This document shows positions 30,527-43,000 of a stretch of 64,000 nucleotides of DNA, piece after piece. The notes below the pieces were generated by a model. It was not told the origin of the DNA, ran no database searches, and worked only from the letters and a program-made list of their open reading frames with translations. Made by a program: the position numbers and the translations under genes. Source of the DNA: Patiria miniata (lineage: Eukaryota > Echinodermata > Asteroidea > Valvatida > Asterinidae); the NCBI RefSeq assembly GCF_015706575.1, contig NW_024037056.1, forward strand, positions 16,171,405 to 16,235,404. Direction: 5' to 3'. The first letter of the stretch is position 1. Each line of letters opens with the position of its first letter.

Positions 30527-33500
30527 ATGGCTGGTCCTCAATCTGGTTTCGACAATCTTCTAGGGTCAGCGTCACCATCATCTGGACCTGTTCCCCTCCA
30601 TCACATGGATTATGCGTACATCGGACTTTGCAGGAATGTCAAGGAGCTGGAGAAGATCTTGAAAGCTCTCAGGTTTGTCCTCAGTGTCTGGTCTTGTTGT
30701 AGTCCATCTGAAGTCCTCACTTATCAATCACAAGTCCCCATAGGTCATGAGTCCATCACAAGTGTATCACAAGTCCTCACAAGTTCATCACAAGTTCATC
30801 ACAAGTGAGGCTGTCGTGAGTCCATCACAAGTATCACAAGTCCTCACTAGTCATCACAAGTCCTCACTAGTCATCACAAGTCCCCACAAGTCATCACATG
30901 TCATCACAAGTCCTCACAAGTCCTCAAGTCAAATGACATCCCAAGTCACCACAAGTCATCATGTGTTGTCCTAAGTCCTCAGAAGTCTATCACAAGCCCT
31001 CAGAAGTCTATCACAAGCCATCTTAAATGTATCTTAAGTCCAAATTCTTCACACATTTCTTTGTTTTTCTAGATCGGGCGCGGATGGCTACTATCCGGAT
31101 TTGATTAAGTGTTGTGAGCAGAGAATTGCAACTCTGGATCCAAAAAGGTAAGACTAGGCCTATGTCTATTGTCCGAGGAAGGTAAAGCGGTCAGTCCCAT
31201 TACTTTGAATGAGGCTTGATGTACTTGAATTTTGAAACTTAGGTACAAAGATTGTGCCATTGGTTCTTGCACAGTGGAGGATTTTGTAGGATTGAGGAAG
31301 ATAGAGCAAGGCACTATTACTTTACATGGCGCTTGATGCACTTGAAACTTGGTAGGTACGAAGAGTGTGCCATTGGGTTCCTGCAAAGTGGAGGATTTTG
31401 TAGGATTGAGGAAAGTAGAGCCAATCCACTATTACTTTACATGGGGCTTGATGCTCCTTGAAACTTGGTAGGTACAAAGAGTGTGCCATTGGGTTCCTGC
31501 ACAGTTGGGGATTTTGTTGGATTGAGGAAGGTCTAAAGAGCCCAGCCACTATTACTTTACATGGGGCTTGATGCCTTGAAACTTGGTAGATACAAAGAGT
31601 GTGCCATTGGGTTACTGCACAGTGGAGGATTTTGTAGGATTGAGGAAAGTAGAGCCCAGCCACTATTACTTACATGGGGCTTGATGCATCTTGAAACTTG
31701 GTGGGTACAAAGAGTGTGCCATTGGGTTCCTGCACAGTGGAGGATTTTGTAGGATTGACATTGCTTTGTCTGTAATATCTGCTACTGAAATGAGTCCCAC
31801 GTTCAGAGCTCACTGGTTATAGACCTAATGTATGGCAGCCATCTTAGAGGGCATCTTTTGTGATTTTAATTCAGTAACAGTGACTGTGCAAAAAGGTTCA
31901 CTTATGCATGTCCCATTTCTGTGGTCTGTTTCGCCTTTTGTTCACAGCAAGGCGTTGCGGAAGGACAAACCCCCAGCCTCAAAAGGCGACTTGGGCAAGG
32001 AAGAATGGCAGCAAATCAACTCCGATATCAAGGTATCCCGAGACAAATTTCCTCATTCTAACATGAATTGTTTTGATATTAACCCTAACCCTCCCAGACG
32101 CAACACCGTGCAGCAGGTGTACAAGTCTGTGGGATCTTGCTGCATTGAGCCATCAACACCAGTGCATAAACGGCCAATTCTGAGACAATGAGAGCTAGTC
32201 CCATTGAACAATGCCACAGTTGTATCCTACTGCACTTGATGACCATAGACTCTGAGGCAGTTTGGCGTGGAGATTTTTTTGACTGTATGAATCTCAGGCT
32301 GCATCCGAATCAACTGTCTAGAGCTAGGTCTAGGTCTGTGCCCATTGAAATATGCGGGACGCGCTGACAATAGACGTAGCCGTAGCTCTGGAAGCCCGTT
32401 TCGGACACGGCCTCACATTTATTTGGATCTTTGTTTTAACTTTTTTCAAGTATCGCGCAAGGTATGGTATTGTGAGGTGTGTGTTGTGGTGTGTGTTATA
32501 TCGTGTCACAGACATATTTTTTTCACACCTATCAATGTGACGAATATCAATTTGTGCTGGTTTCAGAGGACCACCCTAGTAACTGACAGACTGACTGACA
32601 GACTCCCCGTCACTTGACATACTTCATGGGAAAGCAAGTGCGAAGCGAAATTCATGTCGTCAACAATGGAGGACGCGCTACAAACTTATTGTTGATGTCA
32701 CGAATTACGCTTCGCTTTCGCGTGAAGTACGAACCGGGCTTATGACTGGTGGAGTGAGCTGGGCAGTGCTATTGTATAGGATTACCTGTGACACCAATGA
32801 ATTGGCTAATTTGGCTTATTGTGAGAACCAGTTGCATGAAAAGACTTGCAGTGCATAGCCATCCTGAATCGCTTGAAGAGAAGTTTGTGTAATCTGAGAT
32901 CTGCTTTACTAGGCTTGGCCTTTTTTTATCATCTTGCTCCTGGGATTTTCGCTACTCTTCTGATCGTAAGTTTCTTCTCGTTAATCTCAGGACTGGACAA
33001 CTGAGATGGGCAAGGAGTCTGCCTCAAGCTCAGTGCGGAGCAACGACGACAAAACGCTGCCGCCGATTCGGCAACCGGCCACCGTGGATACCAGCGGAAA
33101 GAAGAAAAAAGTGAGTTTTGATTTTATTTTAGTCAGCAGTTATGTTTATTTCAGCAGTTGTAATATATCATGCAAGTCTTAAATGTGAGGCATTCTTGCA
33201 AAATGAGATGGAACTGGCCACAGGTCGTAGTGGAAAAAAATGAAAAATAAAAACCGACTGGGATGTTTTTCTATTCTTCTATTTTCAGATTCATTGGTAA
33301 TTGTAATTTTTGATACAGCGTACGTCTACTGTTTTAAAGGAAAAGTATGTTAATTGTGGGATGTCACTCTGTTTCTCTAGTGTCGTGAATGTTATTGTTT
33401 TGTAAGTAAAAGGCCCCTTTATAGGTGAGAGGCACACACAAGTGACACAACACTGCCTGACTAACACGGCTGCCCACCCATTTCTTTGCTAATCCCTGTT

Positions 33501-34008
33501 GTTAGTTATGACTCATTCCATTTTGGTTAGGTACGCTGAAAATCAAGTAAGATTTGAGGCTTTGCGTGGTGGAGATACTAAATAATGAAAGGTTTGCGGA
33601 AACACCATGTGCGAATAATTTCTCAACTAAGAGAATGGTTCTGAAAAGAACCAGAGGTATAAACTCGACGTTCCGGTCAGTATGCTCTGACCGTCTTCAG
33701 GAGAGTGCCTAAACTCTAAGAAGAAAATTGTCCTTACTAACTGCCTGTACATGTACATGTATGCAAAATGCCAGCATGCCGGGGGATCGAGAAGTTTTAC
33801 CTGCAGTATTTTTTTCCATAAAAGGACGAAGACAAAGTCTGGGCGAAGCCGTCCAAGGAGCGAATCAAATCCTCCGATTACCGATCCTGGGATAAATTTG
33901 ATGCCGAAAAGGCGGCGGAAGAAGCGGACCTGAAGAAACACGGCAAGAAAGACAGCAAGCAATTGAAGAAGTCATCTGCGGCACTATCCAGCATCATTAA
34001 CACCGATG
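30527..34008 (+). CDS. SPAG1: SPAG1 exons 1-5: N-terminal region
   Basis: Residues 1-203. Includes the vertebrate-like N-terminal block (VKELEKILKALRSGADGYYPDLIKCCEQRI), ALRKDKP, EEWQQINSDIKDW and the DYRSWDKFDAEKAAEE motif that precedes the first TPR block in SPAG1 proteins. Introns 1 and 2 contain tandem arrays (30720-31030, 31195-31760). Confidence 0.94.
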
Positions 34009-37000
34009 GTCAGTGTTCATTTGCATAAATCTGCATATTGGTCAACATCAATTTACATAAATTTGCATATTGGGATGATTTTTGTTCTTCATGTTCATAA
34101 AGATTGCGATTCTTCATATAAGATGTAAAGGGGTAAAAATGAGTATTTATGAAGTACATTTTTAGAGAGGAATTCAGTTTACTGTTCTGATCGTCCTTTA
34201 ATTTTTTAGAAATTTGGCTTAGTATTCCCAACCCTATCACCCGTTACATTTCTATTTATGTACTCAGGCATGACTGATAAAGAACGGGAGCTTGTGGCCA
34301 ACAAGGAAAAGGACAAAGGCAACGAGGTACACACGGTGTTGGGATTTGTTTTTAAGCCTTTAGCACTTTGACGGTTTAATTGTATTACATTGCATTTACT
34401 CCTCCGTGAATCCATAAAACGATAGAGTGCAGGGAAGGTTCAGGGAAATATTGCGAGTGAAGACTATTTTCCATATCGAGGTAAGAAACGCGGAGAGCAA
34501 TGCACAGAGCAATGCAAACAAGACCTAAACTGCAACGCAGACATGTGGAAACATTTCATCTGTAAATGTCACCGACAACCGCAGACAGATGCAAACTATC
34601 TCGCAGTCGATTGCCGACGATTCCGCGTACTGTCTGCAGAATCTGCATTCGCTTAGCGTTGATATGGTAACTAGGCTTAACAGATAACACATTGTTGCTA
34701 TGCATTTCGAGCGTGCCGCAAGTCTTCACACAACTTCCATCAGGTAAATTTAAAAAAAACTAAAAATTGTAAAAATGTTTGCTATGGCAGCAGAAATGGA
34801 TACCGTGGACGTCAGTCGTAATGCAATGAAGACGTCCTCCAACCTGGGCCGAATTCACGGCGCTGCTAAGCACACGATTGAAAGCTAACAGAGCCTCCGT
34901 CTATTTCATGGAGACTGTAAGCATAAGCACAGCAAAAGGCACGCTTACTTCAGAGGAAAAATTTGCTTAACTTAGTGACGTAACAATAGAAATCTCCATG
35001 CACGCGCGAGCGTTAGCACGTCCACGCCGTGAAATAGTGCTAAGGGTTAGCAAATTTTTCTGCTTTGCTTAGCACACCTTTTCTGCTAACTGTTAAGCAG
35101 CGCCTTGAAATTGGGCCCAGGGCTAAGGCCACACCCATCATTTTATTTCAGCTTAATTTTTCAAGATGAAGTTATTTTCAACTTAGTAAGCTGATAAAAA
35201 TGAGTTCCTTGTCCACAAGTTAATGATAATGAAAATAACTTGCAGAAAGTCGTTCAACAATTTGGCCTGCTTTACCAGCCTGAAGCTGCCCTTCCTACTG
35301 ACCCCTGACCTCTGACCTCAACCCATCGTCTTCTGTGCTTGATATTACTTTTACAGGCTTTCAAAGCTGGAGATTATGAAGAGGCCGTGCAGTATTACAG
35401 CCGAAGCATCTCTGTTATACCGTCGGCACCGGCCTACAACAACCGCTCTCTTGCAAGTAAGATTTAATAGACCATCTTCATTTAAACAATTCTGAAATAT
35501 GCCAAGTTTTAAGAAATGCACGTTTTGTTTGAAAATTCCCTAGATTAAATATGATGTAATTATGCTGCAGTTTTTTCATAGATGTTTTACTAAAATAGTG
35601 TTTTAATGAAATGTGTATTAAATATGATGAGATTGAAAAAATAAAAATAGTTACGACATTTTCCATTTCTTACTCTGTGGTTTGAAGGAATCAAGTTGTG
35701 TCAGTTCATCGCAGCTGTAGAAGACTGCACTAAGGTTTTGGAGCTGGAGCCTGAGAACATCAAAGGTTTGTTTTCTTTGTCCTATAAATTCAGTTAGTTT
35801 GTCCTGATTAGGGTTTGCGACTCATGATCAGAGAGTCGGGGGTTCGAATCCAGCTGCTGGTCATATGTTGTGTCCTTGGGCAAGCCACTTCACCTCCACC
35901 TGCCTCTCTCCACCCAGAAGTATAAACGGGTACCGGCATTAGCTGGGGAGTAACCAGGGATGGATTAGCATCCCATCCAGGGGGATTAGAAATATTCTCA
36001 GTCGTTTCGTGTCAAGGAAGCTGGAGATAAACACAGGCCCGATGGGCTTATTAGCTCATGATAGACTTGACTTGAAATCATTTAAAACTGTTTTTGATAT
36101 TCTTTTGTCTTAGCTTTACTCAGACGTGGTACCGCCTTAAAGTCGTTGAGACAGTTCACTGCTGCGAAAACTGACTTGGAAGCTGTCTTGAATGCTGAGT
36201 CAAACAACAAACAAGCTCTGGTAGGTGTCTGCATTGTTTTTACGTAATATGCAACATTTGCAAACATAAAAAAACAGAACTACCAAGGTACCTTCCTTGA
36301 CTGTAAGTGAATAACAGTCTCAAGCATCCTGTGAAATCATGGCACCAGGGCCGAAGTTCACGGCCCTGCTTAACAGTTAGCAGAAAAAAACTAAGCATAG
36401 CAGAAAAATTTGCTAACCTTAAGCACTATTTCACGGCTTGCATGTGCTAACGGTCGCGCGTGCATGGAGATTTCTATTGTTACGTTACTAAGTTAGGCAC
36501 AATTTTCCTCTGAAGTAAGCGTGCCTTTTGCTGTGCTTATGCTTACGGTCTCCATGAAATAGACGGAGGCTCTGTTAGCAGCAAATCGTGTGGCCCAATA
36601 TTAACACAAAAGATAAAGTTATTCAAAATGCGAAAACTTTTCTGTGTCTGTAAAAGTGAGAATTTTTTGTTTTGTTTTTGTGTTGCAGGATCTTTTGGCA
36701 GATATTATGTTAAAAGAAACGGTGGAGCAGAATTCGCCGAAACCGTACAAGGAACGTGATGTCGAAATGGAACCAACACATGTGGGGCAGGCCGCACCGC
36801 CGGGGCGACGGATGATCATTCAAGAGGTCGAAGACGAGAGCGACAGCGAAGAGGAGGATGCTGGGAAGGGTCAGGGGTCACTCGTCAACGGAAGGGGAGC
36901 ACCAAATTCTGACGAGGGCGCTGTGAATGGCGCAACCAAAGCGAGCGCCATGGCAACTGAAAACCAAGATGGTGGCCAAGGTGCGGTTTCTGCAGAGACC

Positions 37001-40000
37001 TCTCTTCCATCCAGCAACGGAATCCCCGTACAAGACGGGCCAGTTGCTGCGGCAACCCCGCCGGTGTCCAATCCGATCCCGGCGCTGCCCCTGCCTGATG
37101 ATGTCATCGCACTGAAGGATTCTGGGAATGAGCTGTTCAAGGCAGGGCAGTACGGCAACGCCATGGAGAAATATTCTTTAGCCATCAAAAAGATCCTTCC
37201 AGGTAGGAATACTTCCCAACTTGCTCAGCCATTTTGTGCCATCATGTAATTTCCAGTCAGTACTGTTCAGTGGTAGCCAGACCTTTAGTTGTGCCACGCT
37301 TAATAAGTTGCTCGTCTGTCCTTTTCAACAGATTAAAATTTGGAGTTTCAATATGTATGTTTCAGTTTTGGTGTCTGCAACCCTCTGATAAAAAAGTCTT
37401 TTCTTTTCGGTTAATTTTACACTGCTAATGCTCAAAGAGATCCGCTTGAATTATTTGGGGCCATCAATAATTCAAAAGTTGTGAAGTACTGAATCGATAA
37501 CTAAACGTTGATGGATTTTATTTTTGGTCAGTGTCTCATTCATAAGGAATTATTTTTGCCTTGTTGATTTTTTTTAGTTATTTATTAAAAAAACAATTCT
37601 TTAGGGCTTTTTCACTGATCCACGTGACCCGGCCTACATCCAGGTACTGGAAAGTCAGCGTCGCCATTGTAGTAGGCAAAAAACCTTCAAAGCTGTGATT
37701 GCCATCCATGGCAGAAACTGAGAAAAACTGGAAGCCAATTTCAAGTGCTGCGTTAGCACGATTTTGACAACCGTACACTGCACAGGTAGTGACCATTTGG
37801 CCATTTGGTAAAGAAATTCGCAATTGTTTTACGTGAAAATAATCCATACTGTCTAGCTGACAACGCATGACGTGTTTGCTAACCAAACGCTTGCCTACTG
37901 CAATGTCGGCTGATAAACCGGATGGTCACGTGGTTCTTGGACGTCACCTATTTCGGTGGTGAAGCTGGAAAACAGAAACTTTAACGTCAATCAATTTTAA
38001 CTCCAACAGATAAGGAGTCTTTCACCGCCGCCCTCGCCTCCCTCTACAACAACCGCTCTGCCTGCAACTCCAAGACGGGCCACTTGAAGGAGACTATAGA
38101 AGACTGCGATGCGGCGTTGGAGATTCAGCCCTACAGCGCGAAGGCTTTGGTGCGTCGAGGAGCTGCTTACGATGCTCTGGAAAAGTAAATAATACATTTT
38201 GTTTATTATTTTGCGAATGTTAGGACACCCCCAGAAAAGTACTTTTGCCTCGAGTTACCCAACTCACCCTAATTTTACAGCTCTCAAAACTGTTTTTTTT
38301 TTAATCATTTTGTGAATTTTTTTAAAATCCTCTTCCCCCAAATATGCTCCCAAAATGCTCACAATCTCTTTGCCATTACCCTAAAGCCCGGTTCATGCTT
38401 CATGCGAAAGCGAATGCAAAGCGAATTTGACGTCATGAAACATTCGCTGCGAAATTCGCCCGAGTTGAAGTATGTTTACGAATTCGCAGCGCGAATACTT
38501 GCCATGACGTCACAAATTCACTTTCGCGCCGAGTATAGATCGGGCTCTAGGTAGTTTGGCCTTGAGACTTTTGGCCCGATGCATTTGGTTCACTGGGTAG
38601 GTTCTCCACTTAGTCAAGTGTTACATGCTGCTACGTTTGGCGGGGTTCTGGCAAACATACCCTGGAGGGTTAGGGTCAAGAGGAAATAAATGTGTTCGTG
38701 ATTGATTGATTGATTGATTGTTTGTTTTTGATAGGTATCGTCACGCCTACGTTGACTACCAAACTGCCATGAAGGTGGACGCTGCGAACCAATTGGCACA
38801 GAGTGGAGCAGCAAGGTAATCCAATATTACTTTAAAGGGAAAATACAACATTTGCAAACATCAAAAAATAAAACTACCAAATCATTTTGAAATACCTTGC
38901 TGGACTGTTAGTGAATGACAGTGTAAAGCATCCTGTAAAATCATGGCACCTGGTATACTGTCATTTTCAAGAAAAGTGGTATTTTTGTATCAATTTCCAA
39001 CGCTGATCGGCCGATCAGCGTTAGAAACAACTGGCTTTTTTTCAAATACTGGCCCCAATTGACCATCGCACTTGTTTGCAATCGATTACAAACCTATGAA
39101 CGGGTACGAGCCAGCTAGACTGGTTCCCTGACCTTACAATTCCCCAATGTATGTAAACTGCTCTGTTTCTTCTTTTATGGAGTCAGGGAACCAGACTACA
39201 GGAAAATGATTGTTTTTCTTGGTTTTTATAGCATTTTCGAACCCAAAACCTCAAAAAAGTCAGTGTAACTAAATTTGCTATATATTTCCAATCCCCCAAT
39301 TCCATCCATTTCTGAAACTTACAGTAAAAGCAAATGATGTATATTCCCTTTAAATGCTTTGCACAATTTATTGAAATAAAAAATCTTCTCAAAATGCATG
39401 ATCTTGTTCTGCACCCCAATGTTTTTTCACCTCCCACACGCAACATTGACCAATCAAATTAGATCATGTGCTCATTAATATGCATTAATTGTAAATATTA
39501 ATGAATTGTAAATAATGTGTAAAAAAGTGTCTCGAAATGCATTATATTGTTCTGGATACCTTAGTTTTTTTTTGCCTCCCAAGTGGAATATCCTAGGCAT
39601 TTTTGAAACTTCCTAGGCATTTTTGCTAGGATGCAACCTCAATCCTGCAAAATCCTCCAACTGCCTCCATGTAAAAATTGCATACACCCTCAATCCTGCA
39701 AAATGCTCCGTTATTTCTTTAATGTGGTCCTTGGAGAGGTGACCACTGCCTCAATCCTGCAAAATCCTTCATCAGTCACTGTCGGTATGTTGAGGCAGAG
39801 CCAGTGACATCTTGGAGCAGTGCGGAGGATTTCAAGTATAATATAGGCCTAAGTTTATGTACAGCTGATCATAAACAACACAAGGTCCGGCCCAAGACCT
39901 TGACACTGTGCATCCTCCAAAATCAGCCACACATATTTGCCATATAGCCTCAATGTATGTATGATACAGCTATGGACAAAATTTGTAATGCATCTGATAG

Positions 40001-43000
40001 TTTAATTGATTTGAATTGTGACTGGTCTATACTCTTTTTTTCAGAGTGATGAAAATCCTGTCGGAGCAGGACGGACCAAAATGGCGTGAGAAACTCCCCT
40101 CCACCCCCTCCCCGCTTGGCTTGCCCCTCCCACCCCCTTCCCTGACCACCATGGCCCCTAGCAACGCACCGGTTCCCAGCGTCACCTCCACCACCAGTGT
40201 AACCAACCAGCCGTCCATGGCAACCAGCCAGGTCAAAGGTCAAGATGTCCAAGGTCAAAAGGTCGAGCCGAAACCCAGCGCCCAGGACCAACCCGACACG
40301 GCTCCGGTACCCAATGCGAATGCAAGCAAGGGGTCATCGGAAAAGGCCAAAGCCGAGTCGGAGGTCAAGGGTCAAGCTGACCCCGTGGCAATGACTGATC
40401 CCAAGCTGAGCGTGGAGGACAACTTCCTGAAGTTGAAGACGAAAGGAAACACGCTGGTTCAGCAGGTGGGTAGTCTTTGTTCAAGTCTGTAGTTGTTTTT
40501 TGTTGTAATGCAGACTGTCCTGATCCCTTGCAGGGGCAGTATATTATCAAGCTGCGGTAGCACTAGAGGGCGCTGTCAACAACACAAATCCAGCCCTGGG
40601 AACTTTGGCACTGCGAACCACAAAGTTCCAAGCAAACCTCACGGGTAAGCAGTAGCTCGAATACAGCCCACGTGAGGTATGCCCAAGATTTCATGGGTCG
40701 CAGTGCCAATATTCCTAAGACTTGATTTGGAACATCTTCTCAATAGCACCCTTTACCGTCTCTAAATTGTTGATAGCGCTTACAAGGGATTTGGACCGGC
40801 TAAATCAGGAAAACATTTCTAGACTAAAATGTTTGTGTCTTTAGAAATCTGCACAAGGTATGATATTGAAGTGGTTATTTGTACAGGGGAACTATGAGAA
40901 GGCAGCGGAGTTCTACACAGCCTGTATCGCGTTGGATCCCAAGCAACTTGTGAGCTACACTAACAGGGCACTGTGCTTCATCAAACTACTCAAGGTACTT
41001 TTGTTTTATTTTGCAAATAGGGTGTTCTGTTTAAAATTCTAAAGGAGATCGTTAACGGGAGAACAATGCAAGTACCCCCGAACTCCCATCTGCGCGGATG
41101 GCCATATCCCCGTATGTATGTTAAAGTTGAGGTGAAGTTTTTGAAAACAATGTATAACTTCTACATGCTTTCTTGGATTTTGATGAAACTTGGATGCAGT
41201 GACCCTTGGGTGGGAAGACACAATTTGTCATCGGATTACTGAGGTCAAAGGTCATGTATAGGTCATTAGAGGTCATTAGTGGTCATTGCTCAAATATGCT
41301 TCAAATGTTGCTTTGTCTATAGAATGTGATGGATTTGAATGATACTTGGATGGAGTGATCCTTGGATGGGGGTTCATAACAAGTCTTCAAAAATTGGAGG
41401 TCAAAGGTCATCCAGGGGTTTGAGGTCGTAAAAAAATTCAAAAAATTTGACTTTTTTTAAGAACACAAAACATATAGGGATCGACACGTGCGATCCGCTG
41501 ATAACCTTGTTTTGACTCATGGTGATGTAAATTTAATATTGTTCTCAAGTTGTATTGACATGAAACCTTTGAATAAGAACTAATTTTTATAAAAATGAAT
41601 TTATTTATGGCAGGGCAATGAAGCAGAGGCTGACTGTACTCAAGCATTGGAACTGGACGATGGGAGCATCAAGGCCTTGTATAGGAGAGCTCTGGCTAGA
41701 AAGGTAAAAATAGATATTATCCCGAAATCCTTGTTAATTAAGAGTGGGAATGGAACCTGTGACCATTGAAATGCCGAACCATTGCACTACCAACTGAACA
41801 ATCCAGACCTTATATGCTGTTCTTCACATTTGTCATGCCGTGAATCCCTCTTAAAACTCCCTTCATTTTTTTTTTCAAATTTCAGATGCTGCACAAGTAC
41901 AGCGATGGCATTCGCGACCTGATGACCTTGCTCAAGATTGAGCCCCACAACGCCTCGGCGAAGAAAGAGTTGGATTTAGTCAAAGAGCTGTGGCGGCAGG
42001 TAAGTTAGTGTTTTACACCCATGAATTTGAAACAGTTTTTGTTTTAATTGGCCTTACATAAAACATGTCATGTAAGAAAAAATAAATGTTCATATTTGGT
42101 CGCCATTATCTAGGAGCTAAAAGATAACCAGCAGAAAACTACTGAGAAGCCGAAGCAAACCACCCAACCACCGCCAGCTCAACAGAAGTCAGAGGACAAG
42201 GTCAAGCCAGAGGTCAACTCGGCCGAGGTCAAGCCCGCAGAGGTCAAACCAGCTAAGGGCAAAATCTCTGAGGTCAAACCGGCAGAGGTCAAATCCTCGG
42301 AGGCCAAACCAGCTGACGTTAAACCTGCAGAGATGAAACCAGCAAAGGGCAAATCCGCCGAGGTCAAAACCTCAGAGGTCAAATCCTCAGAGGTCAAACC
42401 AGCGGAGGTCAAACCGGCCCAGAAGAAGAAAAAGAAGGGCAAACGGATGCAGATCCAGGAAGTGGAAGGAAACAGTGAAGATGAGGTTAGATTTCTTTTA
42501 AATAGACCTGACCTTTAACTGCATTTGATATATTTTTTTTTAAATTTAGTAGCCTCGAAGAAACATTTGTGCTTAATACATTGTCAACAGTTCAAGTTCA
42601 ATAAGACAAAGCATCTACAGTCGAACCCTGATAAGAGCACTGTTAATACAACATCCTGCTTATAGCAAGCACAATTTAGGTCCAAATTCTTTGTTTTCCA
42701 TTACTGTTAATACAAGATATCTGTTATAACAAGATAATTTGTAAATTATCATTTGTAAATTATCAATTAATCAATTACCCACATAGTAAGCATTGCATTC
42801 GATGTATTCGTGTGCTTGAATGTTCGGCCAAGCTGATTTAAAAGACAAAAGAAGGTGTAGCAACTAATGAAATCTAACAAGGACCTTGTTATAAAGGTGA
42901 TCGACTGTATAATTATGATCCTAAATATTATACCACGTGTCTGTCCACGAATGAGTGTGTCTTTCCATACACAGAAAATGAGGGACAAACCAGTTTTGAA

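Noticed and set aside
31252..31752. Overlapping frames on both strands in SPAG1 intron 2
   Set aside because: Generated by the ~115-bp tandem repeat; internal repetition with no family similarity.
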